From the NCBI RefSeq assembly GCF_900129385.1, contig NZ_FQVO01000020.1, positions 1-48,776 of the forward strand: a stretch of 48,776 nt of DNA. The letters are read 5' to 3'. This document shows, one piece after another, positions 14,819 to 23,139 of this stretch. Source of the stretch: Chryseobacterium takakiae (GTDB lineage: Bacteria; Bacteroidota; Bacteroidia; Flavobacteriales; Weeksellaceae). The translations under genes and the position numbers were made by a program. The number at the start of each line of letters is the position of its first letter. Within the stretch, counting starts at the first letter, position 1. The notes below the pieces were generated by a model that was given only the letters and a program-made list of their open reading frames with translations, had not been told where the DNA came from and ran no database searches.

Positions 14819-15460
14819 TTAATTGTTTATTATTTTTAATTCTTTCCAGAAAAACCCTTTATATAAGCCAAATTCAGCAATCAGCAAGTTGTTGATATAA
14901 GGAATTTCAGCCAGTTTGTAGGATTTCTTTTCAACAGTCCTTTCAAGATATAATTTTCGGTAGGTTTTATCTTTCAATTCTTCTTCCCAATTGATTTCTT
15001 CGAGATCAAGATCAAATCCTACTGCTGAATAATGAAACTGCTTTAGAATATTTTTCAGCATTTTAATTAAGGGATCTTCAGAATCTGCATTTTGCAAAGC
15101 GGAAACAATCTGCGGTACAAACCGTAAGGACAAATCTGCGGATAATATCGACGAAACATCTTTTTTACCTTTATAATCCGGGATCAGTTTCTGGAGATCT
15201 CTGGAAGTACCTTTCCTGATAAGGTATAATTGAGCACTGTAATACAATACTTTTGCGGCCCATACCGCAGCTTCTTTATCGAAGTTTATTTCAAGGGATA
15301 AAAATTCCAGCCGTTCTTTTTCAAATTCAGATTCTAAATAGTCTGCCGTATCCTGAATTTCTTTTTCTGATATCTCATGAAGGTCTGTGAAAATCGTGAT
15401 GCATTCTTCTTTCCGAAGAAGAAATAAAGTGTCTAAAAAAGAAAATCCGGATGGCATCAT
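14819..15460 (-). CDS. Unknown helical protein preceding the MoxR operon
   Basis: A 213-residue, mostly helical, acidic protein with no motif I can name. It lies 35 bases after the LacI-type gene and 171 bases before the ATPase gene, all on one strand. It may be the first gene of the ternary-system operon. The same frame continues upstream of the ATG for 15 codons (KKIILLLFISANCID), which resembles a signal peptide but has no ATG, GTG or TTG start. The true start is therefore uncertain, and the ATG at 15460 is a conservative choice. Confidence 0.55.
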   Translation of the reverse strand: MMPSGFSFLDTLFLLRKEECITIFTDLHEISEKEIQDTADYLESEFEKERLEFLSLEINFDKEAAVWAAKVLYYSAQLYLIRKGTSRDLQKLIPDYKGKKDVSSILSADLSLRFVPQIVSALQNADSEDPLIKMLKNILKQFHYSAVGFDLDLEEINWEEELKDKTYRKLYLERTVEKKSYKLAEIPYINNLLIAEFGLYKGFFWKELKIINN

Positions 15461-15495
15461 ATCAATACAATTTGCAGAAATAAACAGCAGGAGAA

Positions 15496-16524
15496 TTATT
15501 TTCTTTTAGAAGATTTCCTGATGTACAACTGAGGAGCCAGCACAACCTTTTTTTCCGTGGAAATACCGGAGCCGTTTTCCTTAACACTTTCTATAAAAAC
15601 CTGGCCCGCCATTTTTCCCATCATTACCGGAGTCTGGTCAACAGAACTTATCGGCAGCTCCATAAACTGGGTAAAAGGTTCGTTGGAAAACCCAATTACC
15701 GCCACTTCCTGCGGAATTTTGATCTTTCTCTTCTTCAATTCCTGGCAGGCTCCCAATGCTGCAAAATCACTGGCAGAAAAGATCGCGTCCGGAACAGATT
15801 TTCTGTCCCAAAGTGTTTTAATTGCCTCGATTCCAGCTTCTATAGAACTGCCTGTCATGATGATATTTTCTTCTTTTACCTGAAAGTTATGATCCGTTAA
15901 AGCCTGCTTATATCCGTTTAAGCGGTTCTGGTAAATCTCAAGATTCAGGTCTCCTGAAAAATGGCAGATGTTCTTGTACCCTTCTTTGATGAGATGTTCA
16001 GTAGCCATATAGCCGCCACGGTAATCGTCGATGGTGACGGTACTGATTCCCGGAATATCTTTTTTACGGTCGAAAAAAATGATCGGCGTATTGGTGGTAT
16101 CCAGTATACTCTGAATATGCGCCGTATCAATGGTTGTTCTTGAAACCGACATGAAAATCCCGTCCACCTGCGCATTCAGCAAGGTATTGAGATGTCTTTT
16201 TTCAATATTCACATCCTCATGGCTCTGGCAGATAATGACATGATAGCCGAAAGGAGAAAGCTCTTCTTCAATCCCCCGGATCACGGAGGAAAAGAAATTG
16301 GTATTCACAAACGGAACAATAATGCCGACGTTTTTGGTTTCCCCGCTCTTTAAAGCTTTGGCCAGATTGTTCTGCTTATAATTCATCTCCTTCGCCGTTT
16401 TGTTCACCAGGTCTTTTGTGGCCTGGCTTATTCTGGGATGGTTGTTCAGCGCTCTCGAAACAGTTGCCACACTTACGTTAAGCTTCTTCGAAATATCATA
16501 GATGGTGGCACTTTTTTTATTCAT
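15496..16524 (-). CDS. LacI-family transcription regulator, probable pectin/uronate regulator
   Basis: A 342-residue protein of normal LacI length. The N-terminal helix-turn-helix is IYDISKKLNVSVATVSRALN (residues 8-27), followed by the hinge helix. The periplasmic-binding-protein-like effector domain begins at NVGIIVPFVNTNFFSSVI. It is the only transcription factor recognised in the window. Palindromes of the LacI type (centre ATCGAT or CCGAT) lie in the control region of the uronate and SusC/D genes and before the last pectate lyase, so it likely represses or activates them in response to a pectin-derived sugar such as KDG. The effector is inferred, not seen. No similar site was found before its own gene. 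Confidence 0.8.
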   Translation of the reverse strand: MNKKSATIYDISKKLNVSVATVSRALNNHPRISQATKDLVNKTAKEMNYKQNNLAKALKSGETKNVGIIVPFVNTNFFSSVIRGIEEELSPFGYHVIICQSHEDVNIEKRHLNTLLNAQVDGIFMSVSRTTIDTAHIQSILDTTNTPIIFFDRKKDIPGISTVTIDDYRGGYMATEHLIKEGYKNICHFSGDLNLEIYQNRLNGYKQALTDHNFQVKEENIIMTGSSIEAGIEAIKTLWDRKSVPDAIFSASDFAALGACQELKKRKIKIPQEVAVIGFSNEPFTQFMELPISSVDQTPVMMGKMAGQVFIESVKENGSGISTEKKVVLAPQLYIRKSSKRK

Positions 16525-16630
16525 ATATGTTTTTAGTTATATCTCTAAACAAATGTGCATTAGTGACGTAAATTTAATCAAATTATGTCTACCGGAAAGG
16601 AAATGTAAGCATTTTATATTACATTTGAAC

Positions 16631-17350
16631 ATGAACAACAGGAACCGCGGTAAAAATACTTCCGACGACAGCTTATTCGGATCGCAAAAACAGGTTGATC
16701 TGCTCAGAATGGCGGTTGAAGACATGCATTACCTGCTTTCGCGTGAGTATCCCGAAAAAGCGTCTTCCGAACTTGCCGGAAACCGATACAGGCTTAAGAC
16801 CCGGCAAATCCAGGCGATACGGGGAGCATCGGCTTCGCAGCAACAGATGCTGAACAGAAAATCCAAGCAAGCTACCGCAGAAGATCTCAAAGGCAAAAAT
16901 ATTTATATAGACGGTTTCAATGTGCTTATTTTATTGGAAAGCATGCTTTCGGGCGCTTATATTTTTGAAGGGCTGGACGGATGTTTCCGTGATCTTTCCG
17001 GAGTTCACGGCACTTATAAAAGAGTCAGCCAAACGCTTCCTTCTCTGGAACTGGTGGCTGATTTCTTTGAACAATGCAATATTGGTAAGTTATGCTGGGT
17101 TTTTGACAGGCCTGTTTCCAACAGCGGAAGAATCTGCCAATTGATTTCAGAATTTGCTAAGGAACGTGAGCTAGACTGGGAAACTTCACTGGAATTTAAT
17201 CCCGATCAGTTTTTAGCGGAACATGGAGAGTGTATTATTTCTTCCGATGCATGGATTCTGGATCATTGTAAAAAATGGTTCAATCTGATCCGCTACCTGA
17301 TTGACACAAAGAACCTCAATGCCCATATCATTCAGTTTTCTTTAACCTAA
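16631..17350 (+). CDS. DUF434 family protein, PIN/NYN-like
   Basis: The product has 239 residues. I choose the ATG at 16631 because the longer frame from 16502 would overlap the divergent LacI gene start. Motifs suggest a metal-dependent nuclease-like (PIN/NYN) fold in the C-terminal two-thirds: IYIDGFNVLILLE, then CWVFDRPVSNSGR, then ISSDAWILDHC, each with one or more Asp residues. The N-terminal part is basic and helical. DUF434 proteins are conserved but uncharacterised. The gene is divergent from LacI and convergent with deoD, so it forms its own unit. Function is inferred only. Confidence 0.7.
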   Translation: MNNRNRGKNTSDDSLFGSQKQVDLLRMAVEDMHYLLSREYPEKASSELAGNRYRLKTRQIQAIRGASASQQQMLNRKSKQATAEDLKGKNIYIDGFNVLILLESMLSGAYIFEGLDGCFRDLSGVHGTYKRVSQTLPSLELVADFFEQCNIGKLCWVFDRPVSNSGRICQLISEFAKERELDWETSLEFNPDQFLAEHGECIISSDAWILDHCKKWFNLIRYLIDTKNLNAHIIQFSLT

Positions 17351-17355
17351 AAAAA

Positions 17356-17422
17356 TGTCATTCCGAATGCAATGAAGAATCTTAATAAACTCATTTAAGA
17401 TTCTTCGTTCATCAGAATGACA
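17356..17422. terminator. Palindromic element between convergent genes
   Basis: The arms tgtcattc and gaatgaca bracket gaagaatcttaa and its exact inverse ttaagattcttc (12 bp). The element lies 6 bases past the DUF434 stop and 72 bases before the deoD stop. It could end transcription from both sides. Confidence 0.6.
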
Positions 17423-17493
17423 ACATTCAATATTTTAACTTTGAGACTGCTTCCCTACTTGTCAGCCATTGTCTCAGAATATTTCGTTTATTT

Positions 17494-18204
17494 CTACAGA
17501 CTTTTCAATGCAGATTCCAAAGCGAGCTCCATCATCGGCTTCAGTGCTCTTTCTCTTTCGTCAGCGGAGATTTTTTCGTGGGTTGGGATAATGTCTGTTA
17601 CCGTAAGGATAGTTGCCGCATTTTTCCCAAGATGTTTTGCATTGGCAAATAACCCGAAAGCTTCCATTTCCACGGCCGGACAGTTGTATTTTGTGGCAAT
17701 GGCCGGTACTGCAGGATCTTTTCTGTAGAAAATATCGCTACTGTGTACATTGATGGATTTTGTTTTCAGGGAAAGTTCTTCTGCCGTCTGATTAATGGTA
17801 TTGTATATGCTTCCCTGATGCGGAAGGATCTCATCTTCTATTTCCCAGGCATATTTCGCATAAGTACTTTCACTGGCAGCATTATCCACATTTAAAATAT
17901 CAAAAAGCTGAAGATCGGTGCTGTACGCGCCGCAGGTTCCGATTCGGATGATGGTATCCACTTCATATTCCGTGAACAGCTCAAAAGAATAGATCCCGAT
18001 GCTCGGAAAACCCATTCCGCTCGCTCCAACGGTGATTTCCTTCCCTTTATATAAACCCGTATAATAAAATATGCCTCTCGTTTTGCTTACCAATTCTGCA
18101 TTTTCAAGATATTTTTCGGCGATAAACTGCGCACGAAGCGGATCTCCCGGCTGTAACACGACTTTGGCAATTTGTCCTTTTTCTGCACTGATGTGAATAC
18201 TCAT
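17494..18204 (-). CDS. deoD: DeoD-type purine-nucleoside phosphorylase
   Basis: The product has 236 residues. The start is taken at 18204 (MSIHISAEKGQIAKVVLQPG), which matches the family start. The frame opens ten codons earlier in what would be the leader. Family motifs are GDPLRAQFIAEKYLE, GMGFPSIGIYSFEL with the phosphate-binding part, RIGTCGA, and the acidic VEMEAFGLF for purine recognition. It cleaves purine (deoxy)ribonucleosides to base and sugar-1-phosphate in the cytosol, in nucleotide salvage. It appears to be a single-gene unit with its own promoter box and no clear link to the pectin genes. Confidence 0.92.
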   Translation of the reverse strand: MSIHISAEKGQIAKVVLQPGDPLRAQFIAEKYLENAELVSKTRGIFYYTGLYKGKEITVGASGMGFPSIGIYSFELFTEYEVDTIIRIGTCGAYSTDLQLFDILNVDNAASESTYAKYAWEIEDEILPHQGSIYNTINQTAEELSLKTKSINVHSSDIFYRKDPAVPAIATKYNCPAVEMEAFGLFANAKHLGKNAATILTVTDIIPTHEKISADERERALKPMMELALESALKSL

Positions 18205-18223
18205 ATTTTTATTTTCAATGGGA

Positions 18224-18231
18224 CAAAGATA
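18224..18231 (-). promoter_or_regulatory. -7 box (TATCTTTG) of deoD
   Basis: An exact TAnnTTTG box on the minus strand, 19 bases upstream of the deoD start. The -33 region is not clear. Confidence 0.55.
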
Positions 18232-18277
18232 CAAATCCGCGAACGATTTAAGAATGAAATCTTTGATGATTCTAGTG

Positions 18278-18331
18278 AACCACCCCGTCTTAATTTTCCC
18301 TGAAAATTAATCCACCCCTCCGAGGGAGGGG
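18278..18331. repeat. Palindromic repeat, half copy
   Basis: The segment starting aaccaccccgtcttaatttt, followed by ctgaaaattaatccacccc, matches the left half of the complete element at 19044-19181 with few changes. Its own right half is missing. It contains the small hairpin ccctccgagggaggg. Confidence 0.75.
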
Positions 18332-18412
18332 AATGAATGCGTATACAATGTTGTGGATCTCTTTCTTACAATTGCCCACTTGTAATAGGTACATCCTGTT
18401 TTTCTTCTTTCA

Positions 18413-18437
18413 GCACGGATTACAAATCCGCGCTATC
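18413..18437. repeat. Short repeat (half copy of the 18937-19010 element)
   Basis: gcacggattacaaatccg followed by cgctatc matches the right arm of the inverted repeat at 18937-19010. It lies between the left palindromic repeat and the small gene at 18590. Confidence 0.65.
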
Positions 18438-18589
18438 GAGTAAATGGGTTAATTAATGATTATTGTTATAATCAAGAACGAGAGGCTTGGTTCAGTTTAG
18501 AGATATATTTTTTAGATGATGATTTACGTATTATAAGATTAAAAGTGTATATTAGTAATATATTTTAAATATTAACTTACCTAATAATC

Positions 18590-18916
18590 ATGGCTATTTT
18601 ATCGACAACTCTACGAGGAACGAATTCAACCTACTGGCAAGCAGAGGCTAAATTTGATACTAAAATACTTACATCATCACCTCTCAATATTATAATTGAA
18701 TTACAAGTTTTAATTGGTGGTCAAACATTTAACAATGCTTTTTTATTAGCCTCAGACGATCCTATTTGCCAAATAAAAATAGTTAATGGGAAATCGGAAA
18801 TGAAAGGGTTACTTAAACTTATTGAAGCAGAAAAAGCAGTGGTTTTCGAAGGAACAATTGTAAGCAACAATTATGTAAGAATTAATTCAGAACCAAGTAT
18901 TGTTGCTACTTGGTAG
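18590..18916 (+). CDS. Unknown 108-aa protein between repeats
   Basis: A compact, beta-rich, soluble protein (MAILSTTLRGTNSTYWQAEA start). It has alternating strands such as NIIIELQVLIGG and KAVVFEGTIVS, no signal peptide and no catalytic motif that I recognise. It ends VATW. The gene is AT-rich and stands alone with intergenic repeats on both sides, so it may have been brought in as a small cassette. There is no close neighbour gene to suggest a function. Confidence 0.6.
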   Translation: MAILSTTLRGTNSTYWQAEAKFDTKILTSSPLNIIIELQVLIGGQTFNNAFLLASDDPICQIKIVNGKSEMKGLLKLIEAEKAVVFEGTIVSNNYVRINSEPSIVATW

Positions 18917-18936
18917 AAGTTTAAAAGAAGTTAACC

Positions 18937-19010
18937 GATGTCGCGGATTTGCAATCAGTGACTTTCTAAAAACAAAATATTGTAAGCACTGATTGCAAAT
19001 CCGTGCTATC
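18937..19010. repeat. Inverted repeat downstream of the 108-aa gene
   Basis: The arms gatgtcgcggatttgcaatc/agtg and gcactgattgcaaatccg/tgctatc are largely complementary around a 25-base AT-rich loop. It matches the short left repeat at 18413-18437. It could also end transcription of the small gene. Confidence 0.75.
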
Positions 19011-19043
19011 TGTTTAGCATGAAGTCTTATCATGATTCTATTT

Positions 19044-19181
19044 AACCACCCCGTCTTAATTTTCCTTGAAAATTAATCCACCCCTCCAAAGGAGGGGAAT
19101 TCCCATACGTTTATATACGAGAGATTCCCCTCCCATGGAGGGGTGGCGAAAATTCGGATAGAATTTTTGACGGGGTGGTTT
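19044..19181. repeat. Palindromic repeat, complete copy
   Basis: The ends aaccaccccgtc and gacggggtggtt are exact inverses. The interior carries the two sub-palindromes ccctcc/ggaggg. With the half copy at 18278-18331 it brackets the 108-aa gene. Its size and shape suggest a non-autonomous palindromic (MITE-like) element, but no transposase was seen. Confidence 0.75.
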
Positions 19182-19272
19182 ATTTTTATAGCTTTATAAA
19201 ATTATAGCCTACCCGCCATTGTCTGCATAAACATGATGCTTGTGCTAATACCAGATACAAAAAAATATAGAA

Positions 19273-19716
19273 ATGGATAACATACCAACAACCATCCCTG
19301 AACTTGAACACTGGATGAAAGAACACTGTTTCAATTTTAACAGCTATTCTATCAACGGAAACCACATTTATGAAGGATTGGGAATTGAGCAGTCAGGCGG
19401 TGTTTTTACCTGGTATTATACGGAACGTGGACAAAAACAGGTTCTTAAAACCTTCAACACGGAAGCAGAAATCACAGCGTATGCTTTTAACCAAATTAAG
19501 TGCGACAAATGGGCGAAGACGCATTGTATCGGTTTTTCAGCGGACATTGGAAAAATCACCGATCTGAAAAATAAATTAGACTCCATGAACATCGAATACT
19601 TTGAAGACAAGATTCCCTATTACGGCATTGAAAGACCAGTGTACCGGGTATTTGTTTTAGGCTGTGATATCCTGAAAACGGAACATTTGAAAAAGAAATA
19701 TTGGACAGAGAAATAA
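19273..19716 (+). CDS. Unknown 147-aa protein
   Basis: A soluble 147-residue protein starting MDNIPTTIPELEHWMKEHC. It has Trp/Tyr-rich strands (GGVFTWYYTERGQ), a helix AEITAYAFNQIKCDKWAKTHC and a C-terminal VYRVFVLGCDILKTEHL. The four cysteines and small size recall immunity-type proteins, but I cannot place it in a known family. It stands alone between the repeat-rich cassette and the convergent uxaA gene. Confidence 0.6.
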   Translation: MDNIPTTIPELEHWMKEHCFNFNSYSINGNHIYEGLGIEQSGGVFTWYYTERGQKQVLKTFNTEAEITAYAFNQIKCDKWAKTHCIGFSADIGKITDLKNKLDSMNIEYFEDKIPYYGIERPVYRVFVLGCDILKTEHLKKKYWTEK

Positions 19717-19897
19717 AGTGCTCTTTTCAACTTTAACATCTTTTTGTTATTCCATAGGAATCTCAACCCAATATTTTCGGCATGTCGAGATCTTACAGAA
19801 TGACAAAGTTCACGTGCTATTATCAAAAAACAAAAGAAAATGCTCCCCACCGAAGCAGGAAGCATTTTCAACCCTAATATTTAATATAACTAACCCA

Positions 19898-21514
19898 TTA
19901 CAAGGAGACCCCACGTCTCCATGGAATGAAATCATTCTGATTTAAAAGATCGGCTTTTGTTTTGACTTCACCGCTGGCTACTTTAATGATGTATTCCAAC
20001 AGCTCGTCTGCCGCTTCGGGAATGGTTTTATCCCCGCTGATGACGGTTCCTGCATTAAAATCAATAATATCCGGCATTTTTTCTGCCAACGCCGTGTTGG
20101 AAGCAATCTTTACCACCGGGGCAATAGGATTTCCCATCGGTGTTCCAAGACCTGTAGTAAAAAGTACCACTGTTGCTCCCGATCCTACTAACGCGGTTGT
20201 ACATTCGGCATCATTTCCGGGCGTACAAAGGAGATTAAGACCTGGCTTTGTGGCGTATTCCGTAAAATCCAACACTTCTACGATGGGTGCGGCACCGCCT
20301 TTTTTGGCTGCACCTGCCGATTTCATGGCATCGGTAATCAATCCGTCTTTGATATTTCCGGGTGACGGGTTCATATCAAAACCGGAACCTGCCGCCACGA
20401 CTGATTTTTCAAAATCTTTCATGAGCTGAAGGAACTTTACCCCGTCTTCATCATTGATGCAACGGTTGACCAGTTCCTGCTCTACGCCGCACAGTTCAGG
20501 AAATTCTGCCAACATCGTGGTTCCGCCTACAGCGGCCATAATATCGGAAACCTGCCCTAAAACAGGATTGGCTGAAATTCCGGAGAAACCATCTGAACCG
20601 CCACATTCCAAACCGATGTTCAACTTCGTGATAGAAGTCGGTTTTCTTTCAATATCATTGGCTTTTTTTATTCCTTCGTAAGAATCTTTAATCACGCCGG
20701 TCAGCATTTCATCAATCGTTCCCGATTTCTGCTGTTCGTAAACAACGATCGGCTTTTTGTTGTTGGGAGCCAGCGCATGAAGGGCCTCCATAAAGATCTG
20801 TACCTGGAGATTCTGACATCCCAGACTTAAAACGGTTGCTCCTGCAACATTAGGATTATTGACATATCCTGCGAACAATCTTCCCAATGCTTCGGCATCC
20901 TGACGGATTCCGCCGCAGCCGCCCTGGTGCGTGATGAACCGTACGTCTATATTTTTAAACACTCTTGTGTCTTCTTCGTTTTCTACCGCAATATCAGCAG
21001 TTTCGCTGCCATTTAGCAATGATCTTAATAGCAGCTGATGTTTGCTTGCTTTTTCATGCAGCAGTTCTTTTTCAAAAATATCTTTTAATGTTTCGATATT
21101 CTTATTTTCGCAGAATACCAACGGGAAGAACAGCCATACATTTTCCGTTCCTACCTGTCCGTCTTCACGGTGGTAGCCCATGAAAGTTCGGTTTTTCCAT
21201 TGATCAACATTCGGAGGAATCCAGCCTAAAGTTTCGGTTTTGCCTTCTACTTTTGCACTTTGGTGTTTTACGTTTTCCGTGGTAATAACTTCCCCTTTTT
21301 TGATGGATTGATTTGCCTTTCCCACAATTACCCCATACATGATGATATGGTCGCCATCCTCAAAATCTACCGCTGCAAATTTATGTTTGGCTTTAATATC
21401 TTTCACTACCGTATAATCTGTTCCGTCAAGATGTACCGATTCTCCGGCAGGCAAATCCATCAACGCTACAATTACGTTGTCTTTAGGATTTACTTTCAGT
21501 ACTTTCTTTTGCAT
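19898..21514 (-). CDS. uxaA: Altronate dehydratase
   Basis: A 538-residue protein matching UxaA: a small N-terminal SAF-like domain (VIVALMDLPAGESVHLDGTD) and a large catalytic part with GYHREDGQVGTENVW, THQGGCGG, SLGCQNLQ and IGLECGGSDGFSGISANP. It dehydrates D-altronate to 2-keto-3-deoxygluconate in the cytosol, the last step of the isomerase branch of galacturonate breakdown. It lies five bases after uxaB on the same strand and is the last gene of the uronate operon. Length is normal. Confidence 0.92.
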   Translation of the reverse strand: MQKKVLKVNPKDNVIVALMDLPAGESVHLDGTDYTVVKDIKAKHKFAAVDFEDGDHIIMYGVIVGKANQSIKKGEVITTENVKHQSAKVEGKTETLGWIPPNVDQWKNRTFMGYHREDGQVGTENVWLFFPLVFCENKNIETLKDIFEKELLHEKASKHQLLLRSLLNGSETADIAVENEEDTRVFKNIDVRFITHQGGCGGIRQDAEALGRLFAGYVNNPNVAGATVLSLGCQNLQVQIFMEALHALAPNNKKPIVVYEQQKSGTIDEMLTGVIKDSYEGIKKANDIERKPTSITKLNIGLECGGSDGFSGISANPVLGQVSDIMAAVGGTTMLAEFPELCGVEQELVNRCINDEDGVKFLQLMKDFEKSVVAAGSGFDMNPSPGNIKDGLITDAMKSAGAAKKGGAAPIVEVLDFTEYATKPGLNLLCTPGNDAECTTALVGSGATVVLFTTGLGTPMGNPIAPVVKIASNTALAEKMPDIIDFNAGTVISGDKTIPEAADELLEYIIKVASGEVKTKADLLNQNDFIPWRRGVSL

Positions 21515-21519
21515 GATAT

Positions 21520-22983
21520 TTACGAATTGAATTGTACAAAATGGTTATATGCCGTTTCCATATCATGATGATCGATTTCATACAATGCTTTGGCAACTGC
21601 TGTTTTCAATCCTTCCACCTGAGTAAGATCTGTGTCCCAGAACAACGTTTCGGAAAGAGCCAGTTCAGCTACTTTTTCGTAATCTTCATTTTTCCAGATT
21701 TCTTTGAATTTAGCAACCACTCCTTCTTCGTCATTCAATGGAAGGGTCTTTTCTCCAAAATTCCCCTGATAAAACCGGATTAAGCTTGCTAAAGAAAAGG
21801 TAAGATTAACCGGTAATTTTCCATTGGTTTCAACGTAAGTTAATAAGCTAGGCAATACTCTTACTTTAAATTTGGAAACAAAATATAAAGCGATACTTGC
21901 TAAATAATGTTTGATGAAAGGATTTCTGAAACGGTCGAACACTTCTTCTGCGAATTCTTTCAGTTCAGCTTCATCTAAACCTAAGGTTGGATTCACTTCA
22001 TTAAAAATGGCATCACTTAAAAACTTCCCGATAAACGGATTGTCGATGGATTCTTTTACCGTCTCTTGTCCTGATAAAATTGCAGGAGCCAGCATCAGCG
22101 TATGGCCGCCATTCAGGATTCTGACTTTTCTTAAACGGTACGGCTGAATATCTTCCACCACTAAAATCTGTTCATTGATTTTGTTAAAAGGAATTCTTTC
22201 ATTTAAATTTCCGGCTTCCTGAATGACAAAAAGCAGAAAACATTCAGAAACCACCATCATCTGATCCTCATAATTCAACTGATCTTCGTATGTTTCAACA
22301 TCATCTTTCGGATATCCCGGAACGATTCTGTCAACCAATGTATTATGGAAATAATTATATTGGTTAATCCATTGCACAAATTCTTCTTCCAAACTCCAAA
22401 GCTGTGCGTATTTCACGATGATCTCTCTTAATGCAAATGCATTGTCTTCAATTAATTCGCAGGGAATAATTCTTAATCCCTTATCTGCCGCTCCATTGAA
22501 ATGCTTAAATCTTTCATGAAGTAAAACCGTTATTTTTGCAGGAAAGTTCCTGTGCGGACCTTCGTAAGAAACTTCTGTTTCGTCGTAAGCAATTCCTGTT
22601 TCCGTAGTGTTTGAAAATATAAATTCCAGTTCTTCTTCTTTAGCCAGCGCTAAGAATTCATTATAATTGGCATACGGATTTACCGACTTTTGAATGGCAG
22701 AAATAACCTGTTTTGCATCAATAATCTCTCCTTTTTTAATTCCTCTTGTGAAAAGAGTATATAAGTTATCCTGCTCTTCCATTTTCTGAATGGAACCGGT
22801 AGGTGTTGCCTGCAAATTGACAATTCCGCCTTTCCATTCTGTTTCTTTATTTAATTTATCAATGATATAATCCGTGAATCCTCTCATAAAATTCCCGCCA
22901 CCGAACTGAACGATTTTAATGGGAAGTTTTTCCTGAGCATTGCTTAATTCACGATTTAATTTTTGTTTTATTTGATTTTCCAT
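21520..22983 (-). CDS. uxaB: Tagaturonate reductase (altronate oxidoreductase)
   Basis: A 487-residue member of the mannitol dehydrogenase/polyol-oxidoreductase superfamily. It has an NAD-binding opening KIVQFGGGNFMRGFTDYI and the downstream Lys/His region VRILNGGHTLMLAPAILSG, where the conserved N-G-x-H block lies. It reduces D-tagaturonate to D-altronate with NADH. It is followed by uxaA after five bases, so the two steps are coupled. Its sequence is closer to UxaB than to UxuB because of its uxaA neighbour and its length. Confidence 0.9.
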   Translation of the reverse strand: MENQIKQKLNRELSNAQEKLPIKIVQFGGGNFMRGFTDYIIDKLNKETEWKGGIVNLQATPTGSIQKMEEQDNLYTLFTRGIKKGEIIDAKQVISAIQKSVNPYANYNEFLALAKEEELEFIFSNTTETGIAYDETEVSYEGPHRNFPAKITVLLHERFKHFNGAADKGLRIIPCELIEDNAFALREIIVKYAQLWSLEEEFVQWINQYNYFHNTLVDRIVPGYPKDDVETYEDQLNYEDQMMVVSECFLLFVIQEAGNLNERIPFNKINEQILVVEDIQPYRLRKVRILNGGHTLMLAPAILSGQETVKESIDNPFIGKFLSDAIFNEVNPTLGLDEAELKEFAEEVFDRFRNPFIKHYLASIALYFVSKFKVRVLPSLLTYVETNGKLPVNLTFSLASLIRFYQGNFGEKTLPLNDEEGVVAKFKEIWKNEDYEKVAELALSETLFWDTDLTQVEGLKTAVAKALYEIDHHDMETAYNHFVQFNS

Positions 22984-23019
22984 CTTTTCTAATATTGTTG
23001 CGCTGGCTTTGGTTTTTAT

Positions 23020-23105
23020 TTAAACGCAAAGGGCGCTAAGATTTTTTTGAATACTATTCGTTTCTAAGTTCGCAAAGGCGTTTCACTCAGCGAAGAACTC
23101 AAAGT
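23020..23105. repeat. Intergenic cgcaaag-type repeat
   Basis: It contains aacgcaaagggcgctaag and ttcgcaaaggcgtttc in a loosely palindromic arrangement. Similar motifs recur at about 14700-14765, 24723-24812, 26600-26655, 41318-41416 and 45023-45176. Confidence 0.5.
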
Positions 23106-23139
23106 TATTTTCAAACCTTAAAGGTTTAGAATGAATATA

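Noticed and set aside
16502..16630. N-terminal extension of the DUF434 protein
   Set aside because: It would overlap the start of the divergent LacI gene and lacks conserved character. The ATG at 16631 gives the usual family start.
19717..19897. A further palindromic repeat between the 147-aa gene and uxaA
   Set aside because: Some similarity to the element at 17356-17422 (aatgaca, gagatctt) is present, but the arms pair too poorly to list it as a feature.
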